Program-made: the position numbers and the translations under genes | The notes under the pieces: model-generated | Database searches by the model: none | Told to the model about the DNA's origin: nothing | The model's input: only the letters and a program-made list of their open reading frames with translations | Part shown: positions 17,718 through 26,580 of the stretch, piece by piece | Layout of the letters: each line of letters begins with the position of its first letter | Position numbering within the stretch: the first letter of the stretch is position 1 | NCBI GenBank assembly: GCA_943789445.1 | Contig: CALSUC010000001.1 | Span: 62,001 to 126,000, forward strand | Origin: UBA4575 sp002386945 | GTDB taxonomy: Bacteria > Pseudomonadota > Gammaproteobacteria > UBA4575 | Direction: 5' to 3' | DNA length: 64,000 nucleotides

Positions 17718-18590
17718 CTATACCAGGTAAACAAAGACAAACAGACCCAACCACACCACGTCAACAAAGTGCCAATACCAAGCGGCAGCTTCAAAGGCGA
17801 AATGATTGTCTGAACTAAAGTGGCCCGACATACAGCGGAATAAAATCACTGCCAGAATAATCGCGCCAATCGTCACGTGGAAACCATGGAAGCCAGTCAA
17901 CATAAAGAAGGTGGTTCCATAGATACCACTACCCAATGTTAAGCCGTAATGCTCATATGCTTCTTTGTACTCAAGTACTTGGCAAGCCATGAAGATCGCA
18001 CCTAGTGCAACCGTCAAGAACAATCCAATAATCAACTGTGCACGGTGACCCGCTTTCAGAGCATGGTGTGCCCAAGTCAGTGTCACGCCACTACTCAATA
18101 GTAAGGCTGTGTTGATCGCTGGCAAACCCCAAGCACCCATCGGCTTATATTCACCACCGACGTTACCTGGACCATTTGCTGCACTCGGCCATGAGGCCTC
18201 AAAACCTTCATATAAAAACATGTTAGTTATCGCGCCACTGCCTTCACCACTCAACCAAGGTAGTGAATAATTACGGGCGTAAAATAATGCGCCAAAGAAT
18301 GCAGCAAAGAACATTACTTCAGAGAAGATGAACCAGAACATACCCCAACGAAACGACACATCAACCTGAGCGTTATACAGGCCTGCACGGCTTTCTTTAA
18401 CTACTGTGCCAAACCAACCGAAGAGCATAATGACTAACAGGCCAAAACCAACCAGCGCCATATTGCCACCCCAAGAGGTGCCATTCAGGTAGTTCGCCAT
18501 GCCTACTAGCAAGGTACATACTGCAACCGAGCCAAAAATAGGCCAGTGGCTCCCATGTGGGACGTAATAAGAATTTTCTGCCTGTGCCAT
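17718..18590 (-). CDS. coxC: Cytochrome c oxidase subunit III
   Basis: CoxC/CtaE is the seven-TM subunit III of the aa3 oxidase. The 290-aa protein starts MAQAENSYYVPHGSHWPIFGS and contains FRWGMFWFIFSEVMFFAAFFGA (the SEVMFF signature), TWAHHALKAG, GFHGFHVTIGA and the C-terminal WYWHFVDVVWLGLF. It lies 13 bp after ctaG in the minus-strand oxidase operon. Confidence 0.97.
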   Translation of the reverse strand: MAQAENSYYVPHGSHWPIFGSVAVCTLLVGMANYLNGTSWGGNMALVGFGLLVIMLFGWFGTVVKESRAGLYNAQVDVSFRWGMFWFIFSEVMFFAAFFGALFYARNYSLPWLSGEGSGAITNMFLYEGFEASWPSAANGPGNVGGEYKPMGAWGLPAINTALLLSSGVTLTWAHHALKAGHRAQLIIGLFLTVALGAIFMACQVLEYKEAYEHYGLTLGSGIYGTTFFMLTGFHGFHVTIGAIILAVILFRCMSGHFSSDNHFAFEAAAWYWHFVDVVWLGLFVFVYLV

Positions 18591-18603
18591 TAATCTGTCC
18601 TCA

Positions 18604-19179
18604 TTATTTATAAGCTAATACGCCGTCTAATTGCTTTTCTGCGCTAGCATTTTTTGTTATGTCAAAAAAAGTGTACGAAAGTGTTACCAAATTCACGTTT
18701 GGCGGCAGTCCTGGGCTAAGCATGAAGCTTAACGGCATATTGACTGTCTCTCCCGCAGCGATCATTTGGTTGTCGAAACAAAAACATTCCGTTTTTACCA
18801 AATACTTATTTGCGGCAATCGGAGCCACACTCGGGACTGCTTGTCCGACCATTTCTTCTGCAGTTCGATTGCTCGCACTGTAGAAGGTCGTATACACCCG
18901 TCCCGGATGTACTTCCATTACTTGCATTTCAGGTTTCACGCGCCAAGACATACCTTGGTTCATTGAAACATCAAATTGGATTGTCACCACACGGCTGGTA
19001 TCTTCTTCCAGCTCTTGCGGTGACAGTGCAACCGCTTCTTCGTCAGTAAAACGAAGGCCGGTTAAATCACAAAATACATCATACAAAGGTACGAGTAGAT
19101 AACCAAAACTAAACATAAAAACCGCTGCCAGAGCTAGCTTAGCTGCCCCTCTAGTGGTTTTTGATGTCTTATCACTCAT
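18604..19179 (-). CDS. ctaG: Cytochrome c oxidase assembly protein CtaG/Cox11
   Basis: CtaG delivers copper to the CuB site of CoxA. The 191-aa protein has one N-terminal TM (about 14-32, ending FGYLLVPLYDVFCDLTG, a hallmark), then a periplasmic immunoglobulin-like domain with the copper-binding CFCF motif in VKTECFCFDNQ (about 131-134). MSWRVKPE and YTTFYSASNRT are further conserved segments. Its start overlaps the end of the small upstream gene. Confidence 0.96.
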   Translation of the reverse strand: MSDKTSKTTRGAAKLALAAVFMFSFGYLLVPLYDVFCDLTGLRFTDEEAVALSPQELEEDTSRVVTIQFDVSMNQGMSWRVKPEMQVMEVHPGRVYTTFYSASNRTAEEMVGQAVPSVAPIAANKYLVKTECFCFDNQMIAAGETVNMPLSFMLSPGLPPNVNLVTLSYTFFDITKNASAEKQLDGVLAYK

Positions 19180-19286
19180 GCCGTATACACTAACAAGTAA
19201 AAGCCAATGTAGACTGCAAGAGCAACGAAGATAAGCGAAAGGACTGTGAATCGCACAGCCTTTTTCTGTTGTTGCTTAGCGTCCAT
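19176..19286 (-). CDS. Cytochrome oxidase small assembly protein (36 aa)
   Basis: A 36-aa frame, MDAKQQQKKAVRFTVLSLIF followed by a hydrophobic helix and ending VYTA, fills the gap between coxA and ctaG. Its stop overlaps the ctaG start (ATGA), and it has the short charged head plus single TM seen in the small proteins that occupy this position in other proteobacterial cox operons. It may stabilise the oxidase or assist CtaG. The positional evidence is stronger than sequence evidence at this length. Confidence 0.75.
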   Translation of the reverse strand: MDAKQQQKKAVRFTVLSLIFVALAVYIGFYLLVYTA

Positions 19287-19303
19287 TTAGCTCCGCCCCT
19301 CGA

Positions 19304-20881
19304 CTACTTAATAGCCGGTGGAGTTGAGAAGCTATGGTATGGCGCTGGTGATGGCAGAGTCCATTCTAGACCTTCTGCATCTTCCCATACTTGGCTAGTC
19401 GCCTTCTTACCACTGCGGATAGCCTTGATTACTAGAACCAAGAACAGTAGTTGAGATAGACCGAAACCAAAGGCACCAATAGTCGCCATCATATTGTAAT
19501 CCGAGAACTGTAGTGCGTAGTCTGGGATACGACGTGGCATGCCTGCTAGACCAACAAAATGCATTGGGAAGAAGGTCAAGTTAACGAAGATAGTAGACAG
19601 CCAGAAGTGGGTCTTACCAAGGCCTTCGCTATACATGTTTCCACACCATTTAGGCAGCCAGTAATAAACCGCCGCAATGATTGCGAAGATTGAACCTGGA
19701 ACCAATACATAGTGGAAGTGAGCTACTACGAAGTAGGTATCGTGGTATTGGAAATCCACCGGCGCTAGCGCCAACATCAAGCCTGAGAAACCACCGATTG
19801 AAAACATCACAATAAACCCTAGAGCAAACAACATCGGTGTCTCAAAGGTCATCGAGCCGCGCCACATGGTCGCAATCCAGTTAAATACTTTAACGCCCGT
19901 AGGGACCGCAATCAGCATGGTTGCGAACATAAAGAACAGTTCACCAGCTAATGGCATACCCACCGTAAACATATGGTGAGCCCAAACGATAAAGGATAGG
20001 AAGGCAATCGCACCTGTCGCATACACCATAGAGGCGTAACCGAATAAAGGCTTACGTGCGAAGGTTGGGATAATACTTGATACCACACCGAATGACGGCA
20101 GGATCAAGATATACACTTCCGGGTGTCCAAAGAACCAGAAAATGTGCTGGAACATAACGGGGTCACCGCCACCGGCAGCATTAAAGAAGCTGGTGCCGAA
20201 GTATTTATCTGTTAACAGCATGGTGATACCACCTGCTAACACTGGCATAACTGCAATCAGTAGGTAAGCGGTAATTAACCAAGTCCATACAAACAAAGGC
20301 ATCTTCATCAAGGTCATGCCTGGGGCACGCATGTTCAGTACCGTTGCAACTACGTTGATCGCACCCATGATTGATGACAGACCCATGAAGTGCATAGATA
20401 AGATTACAAATGGTAGTGCGTCACCTGTCTGCAAAGTCAGTGGTGGGTATAAAGTCCAACCACCGGCAGGGCCGCCGCCATCCATGAATAATGTTGAAAG
20501 CATCATCGCGAAGGCAAATGGCAGAATCCAGAAGCTCCAGTTGTTCATGCGTGGTAGCGCCATATCTGGTGCACCAATCATCATTGGAATCAGCCAGTTA
20601 GCTAAACCTGTAAACGCAGGCATTACCACACCGAAAATCATCATGATGGCGTGCATCGTCGTCATCGAGTTAAAGAACTGCGGATCTACAAATTGTAGGC
20701 CTGGCTGGAATAATTCAGTACGAATTACCAATGCCATGACACCGCCGATCAGGAACATGATGAATGCGAACCACAAATACAAGGTACCAATGTCCTTGTG
20801 ATTAGTCGTAAACAACCATCGCTTTATTGAATAGGGACTCTCTGGATGATCATGATGATCGCCTGCAGCTACCGTACTCAT
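19304..20881 (-). CDS. coxA: Cytochrome c oxidase subunit I
   Basis: CoxA/CtaD is the catalytic subunit of the aa3-type oxidase, holding heme a and the heme a3-CuB centre. The 525-aa protein has about twelve TM helices. Visible signatures: MTTMHAIMMIFGVVMP (a heme a His), WFFGHPEVYILILPSFG with the CuB His and cross-linked Tyr, IVWAHHMFTVGM with the CuB His pair, and YHDTYFVVAHFHYVL with the heme ligands. The helix VI Glu of the D-pathway is present in GHPEVY. CoxB lies upstream. Confidence 0.98.
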   Translation of the reverse strand: MSTVAAGDHHDHPESPYSIKRWLFTTNHKDIGTLYLWFAFIMFLIGGVMALVIRTELFQPGLQFVDPQFFNSMTTMHAIMMIFGVVMPAFTGLANWLIPMMIGAPDMALPRMNNWSFWILPFAFAMMLSTLFMDGGGPAGGWTLYPPLTLQTGDALPFVILSMHFMGLSSIMGAINVVATVLNMRAPGMTLMKMPLFVWTWLITAYLLIAVMPVLAGGITMLLTDKYFGTSFFNAAGGGDPVMFQHIFWFFGHPEVYILILPSFGVVSSIIPTFARKPLFGYASMVYATGAIAFLSFIVWAHHMFTVGMPLAGELFFMFATMLIAVPTGVKVFNWIATMWRGSMTFETPMLFALGFIVMFSIGGFSGLMLALAPVDFQYHDTYFVVAHFHYVLVPGSIFAIIAAVYYWLPKWCGNMYSEGLGKTHFWLSTIFVNLTFFPMHFVGLAGMPRRIPDYALQFSDYNMMATIGAFGFGLSQLLFLVLVIKAIRSGKKATSQVWEDAEGLEWTLPSPAPYHSFSTPPAIK

Positions 20882-20937
20882 TACGCTCTCCTTACAAAAA
20901 AATTAAAGCAAAAACTAAACATTATGTGACCTTAGCG

Positions 20938-21753
20938 CTATTCGCTAATAGCCGCGTATTCTGTGGCACTCTCTGGCTTCGCATTCGCTGCGACCCACTG
21001 CTGATACTCCGCTTCAGGTACGGCACGAACAACCACTGGCATGAAGCCATGATGGCGTCCACAAAGCTCTGCACACTGACCGCGATAGATACCTGGCTCA
21101 TTCACTCGTGTCCATGCTTCATTAATAAAGCCTGGCACCGCATCTTTCTTCACCGCTAGATCTGGAACCCACCAAGCGTGAATCACATCATTTGACGTAA
21201 TTAAGAAGCGAACTTTCTTACCTACCGGTATGACCAATTCATTATCTACTTCTAGTAAGTAGTTCTCGCCTTTCTCTTCATCATTATTAATCTGCGAAAG
21301 CGAGGTCTGTAATTTACTGTGGAAATCGACACCGTCTTCTACGTATTCGTAGTGCCACAACCATTGGTAACCAGTAATTTTTACGGTTAGGTCGTAGTCA
21401 GACGTATCGTACATATCGATTAGAGTCTTAGTCGCTGGAATAGATAGGGCAATTAAGACAACAAAAGGAATGATAGTCCAAATCGCTTCAATGGTTGTGC
21501 TCTCATGGAAGGTCGCTGGTGTTACACCACGTGATTTGCGATGGGCGAAGATCGAGTAGAACATCGCGCTAAATACAACGACAGCAATAACAACACAAAG
21601 CCAAAAGGCAATCATGTGCATGTTATATACTTCAAGACTGATGTCAGTCACTCCGGGCGGCATATTGATTGGCTGGCCAGCGAAGGCAGAGCCGCTAACG
21701 ACCGAGATGAATGCTAGACCAAGCCAAGCATTCAAGCGTTTAATCGCAAACAT
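20938..21753 (-). CDS. coxB: Cytochrome c oxidase subunit II
   Basis: CoxB/CtaC accepts electrons from cytochrome c through the binuclear CuA site. The 271-aa precursor has a signal peptide (ending SVVSGSAFAG), two TM helices (about 48-70 and 90-112), then the cupredoxin domain with the aromatic GYQWLWHYEY patch and CuA ligands in DVIHAWWVPD and GQCAELCGRHHGFMP (CxxxCxxxH..M). No C-terminal heme domain is fused. It heads the cox gene order after the DUF2244 gene. Confidence 0.97.
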   Translation of the reverse strand: MFAIKRLNAWLGLAFISVVSGSAFAGQPINMPPGVTDISLEVYNMHMIAFWLCVVIAVVVFSAMFYSIFAHRKSRGVTPATFHESTTIEAIWTIIPFVVLIALSIPATKTLIDMYDTSDYDLTVKITGYQWLWHYEYVEDGVDFHSKLQTSLSQINNDEEKGENYLLEVDNELVIPVGKKVRFLITSNDVIHAWWVPDLAVKKDAVPGFINEAWTRVNEPGIYRGQCAELCGRHHGFMPVVVRAVPEAEYQQWVAANAKPESATEYAAISE

Positions 21754-21780
21754 TATTTATTCTCCGTTTAAAAATATTAC

Positions 21781-22242
21781 TTATGAGTACACAACATTAT
21801 TCAGTGCACTTTTTATCGAAGCGGCTAGTTCCAGTCTTTCATCCTGCGAAAGAAAGGCGCCTACTTCCAGTTCTTTACCCTTAGAGCGTAATACTAGTTG
21901 CCCTGGGTGTCCCGTCACAGGTGACGGATGTAACATAATTTTTGTCCACGCAGTCTGAAACTGCGTCGTCTGCACCGCATGATCCCTACCGGCAGCTACC
22001 GTAATATAATCGGCATCAATCGATATCACCTCGCGGCGCGTCGCTTTTAAGCAACACCAATATAACCCAGCCGTTAAGGCCGTGATCTCTAAACCGACAA
22101 ACGGCAAGATCATCCACAGACCCTGTGCCGCAAAGGCTAAAGCCATGCCGAAAGACAAAACCGCCAGACTTATAATCAGCGTTTGATTCGCCTTCCACGA
22201 CATCGAGAAGTTTGGTGTCACCACAAACTGCATATTCGTCAT
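21781..22242 (-). CDS. DUF2244 membrane protein, first gene of the oxidase cluster
   Basis: A 153-aa protein with two hydrophobic helices (about 20-40 and 43-64) and a soluble C-terminal half containing WTKIMLHPS and LVLRSKGKELEVGAFLSQDER, matching DUF2244 proteins found at the start of alpha- and gammaproteobacterial cox operons. Its role in oxidase function is not established. It precedes coxB by 27 bp and is probably co-transcribed. Confidence 0.82.
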   Translation of the reverse strand: MTNMQFVVTPNFSMSWKANQTLIISLAVLSFGMALAFAAQGLWMILPFVGLEITALTAGLYWCCLKATRREVISIDADYITVAAGRDHAVQTTQFQTAWTKIMLHPSPVTGHPGQLVLRSKGKELEVGAFLSQDERLELAASIKSALNNVVYS

Positions 22243-22452
22243 CCCTGAACCCCTAGGCTGCTTCCGCAGGCTACCGATTCTCCTACTGTTCTTTCGGGCC
22301 GCGACATATTAGCAACTATCTATCTCAAATGCATTTTCAAATAAGTAATACTTTCAGTCTGTATGATCGACTAAAACGCATCGCTTAAGCACTATCCAAA
22401 CAGGCCAGGATGTGCAGGATGTGTACGTTTAGTGCACAGATCCTCTGTTGTT

Positions 22453-23250
22453 TCACTGTTCAGCATCGCCCCGCCAAGCAAAACCATAAATTACCTCGTA
22501 GCTTGCATAATACTGACCATCCTCGGTCTTATAGGCCTCATACTCGCTAACTGCCGCCTGTAACCGCCTCGGCGTTAGTAGGCCACGCGAGCGTCCACCC
22601 AACTGATTAGTTGCTCCAGTATCCTTTAGGCTGCGCAGTAATTGTTGTGGACTAGCATAATTAATACGAATCACTTCACTTTCTACATACGAACAAGATA
22701 GCCTGTTCTTTAATAATAGATCGTTCACCTTCTGTCTATCCAAAAAAGGATTTACTCGCGGATATGGGTCAACTGCCGCAAAACTACTGCGCAATTCCTT
22801 CAGCGTATCCGGCCCGAAGGTCGAAAACAGTAACAAACCCTGTGGACGTAATACTCGGGCACATTCGAGCAAAGCGCACTCTAAAGCATTCAACCATTGA
22901 AACGTGGATGCCGAGAAAACCAGATCAAAGCTCGCCTTGGCAAACGGCAAAGATTCCGCATCGGCGCAGACCAAATCGTCGGCTGAATGGGCTTTTCGCG
23001 CATACTGCAGCATCTCCTGCGATAGATCACAGTTGATATATCGGCTTGTTGGATAACGCTGCAGCAGGTCTTTTCGTGCGACCCCCGTACCACCACCCAA
23101 ATCCAATAGACTATTCGGCTGTAACACCAAATCATCCAGTCGACCTAGCAAGCGCTTACGAATCTCGTCTTGCACCACGGCTGCCGCATCATAACTACGC
23201 GCTGCCGCGCCAAAAGAGGCAGCCACTGCTGGCTTATTCACAATGTCCAA
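22453..23250 (-). CDS. bioC: Malonyl-ACP O-methyltransferase (biotin synthesis)
   Basis: BioC methylates malonyl-ACP so it can enter fatty acid synthesis as a pimelate precursor. The 265-aa SAM-dependent methyltransferase begins with the BioC-typical VAASFGAAARSYDAAAVVQ segment, has motif I LLDLGGGTGVARKDLL (about 43-58), and FSASTFQWLNALECALLECARVL. bioH follows on the same strand after 38 bp, so the pair supplies pimeloyl-ACP. Confidence 0.93.
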   Translation of the reverse strand: MDIVNKPAVAASFGAAARSYDAAAVVQDEIRKRLLGRLDDLVLQPNSLLDLGGGTGVARKDLLQRYPTSRYINCDLSQEMLQYARKAHSADDLVCADAESLPFAKASFDLVFSASTFQWLNALECALLECARVLRPQGLLLFSTFGPDTLKELRSSFAAVDPYPRVNPFLDRQKVNDLLLKNRLSCSYVESEVIRINYASPQQLLRSLKDTGATNQLGGRSRGLLTPRRLQAAVSEYEAYKTEDGQYYASYEVIYGFAWRGDAEQ

Positions 23251-23288
23251 AATGGCTTTATCTCTAATTAATCATTCTAATGATGGCT

Positions 23289-24029
23289 CTAGCCTTCAAC
23301 CCAGGGCTGAAGAATAGCCTCTGCCACCACTTCCGGATGCGATACATGTGGCACATGGCCGGCATCAATGATGACCTGGCAGTCAATATTAAAGTGTCGA
23401 GCTAGGTTTTGTCCGGCTGCCAGGGGTAGAACCGCATCATTCTGGCCATGGATTACACGCACCTGTTGCCCAATCCGCACCAATTCGGCTCGTACATCCA
23501 TAGTTGATAACAACATTAAACCGGCCCGGCATTCGTCCATATTATATTCTGAGACGGTACAAAGTTGCTGTAACAGGCGCAAGCAAGGCTTTGCTTGTTG
23601 CTCCCCTTTTACCTGTAATGTCATAAAACGCTGCAAGGTTTTTTCAGGTGCGTCCACAAAGCGTTGGCTAAAACTATCTAACCAGGCGCGGTCGATGCCA
23701 TTAATACCGCCCTGATCACAGGGGAAATAGGCTGTACTTGCAATTAAAATCAGTCGCTTAACCTTATTTGGACAGCATGCTGCTAGGCGCAGAGCCAATA
23801 ACCCACCCAAGGACCAGGCAATCAGCGTCGTGTCTTCTTCCATCACGCCTGCTAACGCATCAATATACTCATCGACCGCCGACATCGAACCTAAGGCCTG
23901 ACCTGCAGGCAACCAAGGCGGTTCTATCACGTCAATCTGGTAAGCCTGCTCTAATGCTGGAATAATCGGATCCCAGATAGCGGCATGCGTACCCCAACCG
24001 CTGATTAATAATGCGTTTACTTTCTTCAT
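23289..24029 (-). CDS. bioH: Pimeloyl-ACP methyl ester carboxylesterase
   Basis: BioH hydrolyses pimeloyl-ACP methyl ester, ending the BioC/BioH route. The 246-aa alpha/beta hydrolase opens with LLISGWGTHAAIWDPI, as BioH does. The catalytic triad is visible as Ser in AWSLGGLLALR (Ala in place of the usual first Gly), Asp in IHGQNDAVLPL and His in DAGHVPHVSHP. It is adjacent to bioC and divergent from plsY. Confidence 0.92.
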   Translation of the reverse strand: MKKVNALLISGWGTHAAIWDPIIPALEQAYQIDVIEPPWLPAGQALGSMSAVDEYIDALAGVMEEDTTLIAWSLGGLLALRLAACCPNKVKRLILIASTAYFPCDQGGINGIDRAWLDSFSQRFVDAPEKTLQRFMTLQVKGEQQAKPCLRLLQQLCTVSEYNMDECRAGLMLLSTMDVRAELVRIGQQVRVIHGQNDAVLPLAAGQNLARHFNIDCQVIIDAGHVPHVSHPEVVAEAILQPWVEG

Positions 24030-24045
24030 GCCAATGGATTAAAAC

Positions 24046-24657
24046 ATGTTACCTATCGATTTGTATCAACCCTTCTCGTTACTACTTATAGCTGGCAGCT
24101 ATATTATTGGCTCAATCTCTAGCGCCGTATTAGTCTCGCGAAGCATGGGGCTAGCTGACCCACGAACCGTTGGCTCCGGTAACCCTGGCGCCACCAATGT
24201 GTTGCGCTCAGGCAATAAAAAGGCCGCAGCGTTGACCCTACTTGGCGACTTAGCCAAAGGCTTATTACCGCTGCTAGTCGCAAGACAATTAAATGTAGGG
24301 ACCGAATTACTCTGCGCCATGGCCCTAGCCGCCATTATCGGCCATATGTATCCACTATTTTTGAAATTCAAAGGCGGCAAGGGTGTCGCTACCACGCTAG
24401 GCGCAGTGCTGGGTGTGCAACCATTATTGGCCTTAATTTGGGTGCTGCTGTGGCTTTCCGTTGCCAAACTTACACGTTATTCCTCACTGGCGGCGCTAAC
24501 GGCAACCCTCAGCCTACCGCTAATTGCATGGTTTGGACTGCATGACCCCAGCATCACCCTGCTCAGTAGCTTGATCGCGATATTGGTTTACTGGCGCCAT
24601 CGCGGCAATATCAACAATTTACTACAGGGCACTGAAGGGCAAATCGGCAAAAGTTAG
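24046..24657 (+). CDS. plsY: Glycerol-3-phosphate acyltransferase PlsY
   Basis: PlsY transfers acyl groups from acyl-phosphate to glycerol-3-phosphate in the first step of phospholipid synthesis. The 203-aa integral membrane protein has five or so TM helices and the three family motifs: GSISSAVLVSR, GSGNPGATNVLRSG (about 47-60) and FKGGKGVATTLGA (about 107-119). It is divergent from bioH and convergent with tsaD. Confidence 0.96.
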   Translation: MLPIDLYQPFSLLLIAGSYIIGSISSAVLVSRSMGLADPRTVGSGNPGATNVLRSGNKKAAALTLLGDLAKGLLPLLVARQLNVGTELLCAMALAAIIGHMYPLFLKFKGGKGVATTLGAVLGVQPLLALIWVLLWLSVAKLTRYSSLAALTATLSLPLIAWFGLHDPSITLLSSLIAILVYWRHRGNINNLLQGTEGQIGKS

Positions 24658-24684
24658 TCATCTATCGCCTACTTAGGACTTAAA

Positions 24685-25713
24685 TTAGCGCCAACTGAGT
24701 TCGGCTAATGGCCAACGTGGTCTTACACTAATCGCCGCATTAGTATCGTAATGTCCAACCAGTGCATGCTGTAGTCCGGCAAAAGCAATCATCGCACCAT
24801 TGTCGGTACACAGCCTTAAAGCCGGCAACTGGACCTCAATACCCTCCGCCTGTAGCGCCGATAAACGGCTGCGCAACGCCTGATTGGCGCTCACGCCACC
24901 GGCAACAACCAAGGTTTTCAGACCTGTGCGCTGCAATGCACGTCGGCATTTTTCAACCAAGGTATCGATGACAGCGGCCTGAAATGCTGAGGCTACCGCC
25001 ATTTTTGCCGTGTCATCCTGAGCACTACGCTGATAGGCCAAGAGCGTGTGTGTCTTGAGTCCACTAAAACTAAAATCCAGACTGTCTTTAGCCATTAATG
25101 ACCGTGGGAATGGGCGATCTGACTGCACCCCTAGGGCCTGCGCCTGCTCACTTAAACGCTCGATTAACGGCCCACCGGGATAGCCTAAACCCAGCTGCTT
25201 AGCGGTTTTATCAAAGGCCTCACCAACGGCATCATCAAGACTTTGGCCAAGCACATGATAATCAGCGATCCCACGTGCCTCAACCAACAGCGTGTGACCA
25301 CCAGACACTAATAGACATAAAAAAGGGAAGCGTGGCGCATGGTCTTGATCAATGAACGGCGCCAACAGATGCGCTTCCATGTGATGAACAGCGACACTGG
25401 GCTTGCTTAACGCCCAGGCTAGCGATCGGCCAACTGCGGCACCTACAAATAAGGCACCAACCAAACCTGGCCCAGCAGTGTAGGCGAGGGTGTCAATATC
25501 GTTCAGTCTGAGGTCGGCTTCATTAAGACATTGGCGAATCAGCGGTAAAATACGCTGTACATGATCACGCGAGGCTAATTCAGGGACTACGCCGCCATAT
25601 TTAGCATGAGTAAGGACCTGACTATGCAAGGTTTCAGCAATAAGACCGTCTTTTTGATCGACAATTGCGATCCCGGTTTCATCACAGGAGGTTTCAATTC
25701 CAAGAACTTTCAT
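24685..25713 (-). CDS. tsaD: tRNA threonylcarbamoyladenosine transferase TsaD
   Basis: TsaD installs the threonylcarbamoyl group at A37 of ANN-decoding tRNAs with TsaB, TsaE and TsaC. The 342-aa protein starts MKVLGIETSCDETGIAIVD and contains the metal-binding motif HMEAHLLAPF (HxxxH, about 110-119), LLVSGGHTLLV, and the late ASNQ-like segment VSANQALRSRL plus CTDNGAMIAFAGL. It is divergent from rpsU, as in many proteobacteria. Confidence 0.97.
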   Translation of the reverse strand: MKVLGIETSCDETGIAIVDQKDGLIAETLHSQVLTHAKYGGVVPELASRDHVQRILPLIRQCLNEADLRLNDIDTLAYTAGPGLVGALFVGAAVGRSLAWALSKPSVAVHHMEAHLLAPFIDQDHAPRFPFLCLLVSGGHTLLVEARGIADYHVLGQSLDDAVGEAFDKTAKQLGLGYPGGPLIERLSEQAQALGVQSDRPFPRSLMAKDSLDFSFSGLKTHTLLAYQRSAQDDTAKMAVASAFQAAVIDTLVEKCRRALQRTGLKTLVVAGGVSANQALRSRLSALQAEGIEVQLPALRLCTDNGAMIAFAGLQHALVGHYDTNAAISVRPRWPLAELSWR

Positions 25714-25754
25714 GCTTTAAATTGGTTAAATGAGGTAAAAATGATTAATAACAG

Positions 25755-25782
25755 TTGAAATCGAGCATAGCGTATTTATAAT
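25755..25782 (+). promoter_or_regulatory. Sigma-70 promoter of rpsU
   Basis: TTGAAA (25755-25760) and TATAAT (25777-25782) are separated by 16 bp, a near-consensus sigma-70 promoter, 42 bp upstream of the rpsU start codon in the gap divergent from tsaD. Confidence 0.75.
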
Positions 25783-25824
25783 CCACCGTCCTATTTTCCA
25801 ATTAAGTAAGAGATCCGAGGATTT

Positions 25825-26040
25825 ATGCCTGGAGTACGAGTTAAAGAAAACGAGCCGTTTGATATCGCTCTACGACGTTTCCGTCGTTCATGTGAGAAAG
25901 CGGGCGTCCTAACTGAAGTTCGCCGTCGCGAATTTTACGAGAAGCCAACATCTGTGCGCAAGCGCAAGGCAGCAGCTGCGGTAAAACGTAACCTAAAGCG
26001 CGTTTCTCGCACCGGTCTTAAGCGCAAGCGTCTCTACTAA
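25825..26040 (+). CDS. rpsU: 30S ribosomal protein bS21
   Basis: bS21 is a small, very basic protein of the small subunit platform that helps initiation. The 71-aa product begins MPGVRVKENEPFDIALRRFRRSCEKAGV, the family signature, and is rich in Arg/Lys to the end. GAGG precedes the ATG by 7 bp. It is followed by yqeY after 19 bp; dnaG and rpoD, often next to rpsU, lie separately at 34.6-38.2 kb. Confidence 0.97.
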   Translation: MPGVRVKENEPFDIALRRFRRSCEKAGVLTEVRRREFYEKPTSVRKRKAAAAVKRNLKRVSRTGLKRKRLY

Positions 26041-26059
26041 GCCTAGTTGTATTTATACA

Positions 26060-26518
26060 GTGGCGAGTGACGGTACGATAAAAGAAAACCTAGTTGCGGA
26101 TATGAAATCCGCGATGCGTGCCGGTGAAAAATCACGTCTCGCAACTATTCGTCTAGCGCTCGCTGCTATCAAGCAGATTGAAGTCGACGAACGTAAAGAG
26201 CTAGATGAAACCGAAGTGCTGCAAGTACTCGATAAGATGTGCAAGCAGCGTCGGGAATCTATGTCCCAATTTGAACAAGCGGGACGCACAGACTTAGTCG
26301 AGAAAGAGCAGGCCGAGTTAACCATCATCGCTGAATACCTCCCACAAGCATTGAGTGAGTCGGAAGTGGAGCAGTCGATCACTGCCGCTATCGCACAAAC
26401 CGGTGCCAGCAGTATGCGTGAGATGGGAGCCGTCATGGCGATACTTAAACCACAGATGCAGGGACGTGCCGACATGTCCGCTGTCAGCGCCCTCATTAAA
26501 TCAAAGCTGTCTAACTAG
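26060..26518 (+). CDS. yqeY: YqeY/GatB-tail family protein
   Basis: A 152-aa YqeY-type protein, related to the tRNA-binding tail of GatB amidotransferase subunit. It shows LVADMKSAMRAGEKSRLATIRLALAAIKQIEVDERKE-like features (the conserved MK.AM..... L..iR... segment near residues 12-35), EAEYLP-like IIAEYLPQALSE, and MGAVMAILKPQMQGRADMSAVSALIK at the end. Translation starts at a GTG. It lies in the rpsU-yqeY pair, commonly followed by dnaG but here by hemE. The molecular role is not firmly known. Confidence 0.9.
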   Translation: MASDGTIKENLVADMKSAMRAGEKSRLATIRLALAAIKQIEVDERKELDETEVLQVLDKMCKQRRESMSQFEQAGRTDLVEKEQAELTIIAEYLPQALSESEVEQSITAAIAQTGASSMREMGAVMAILKPQMQGRADMSAVSALIKSKLSN

Positions 26519-26580
26519 ACAAAGTCTTAACGGCAACCCATGATTGTGGCGCCTATCCTCTACTTAGCCCAATATTTGTT

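Noticed and set aside
20316..20801. 161-codon plus-strand frame opposite coxA
   Set aside because: It is fully antisense to the strongly conserved coxA and shows no recognisable motif; it is a shadow of coxA codon bias.
26053..26496. 147-codon minus-strand frame opposite yqeY
   Set aside because: Fully antisense to yqeY, Ser/Arg/Cys-rich composition typical of a mirror frame, no ribosome-binding site.
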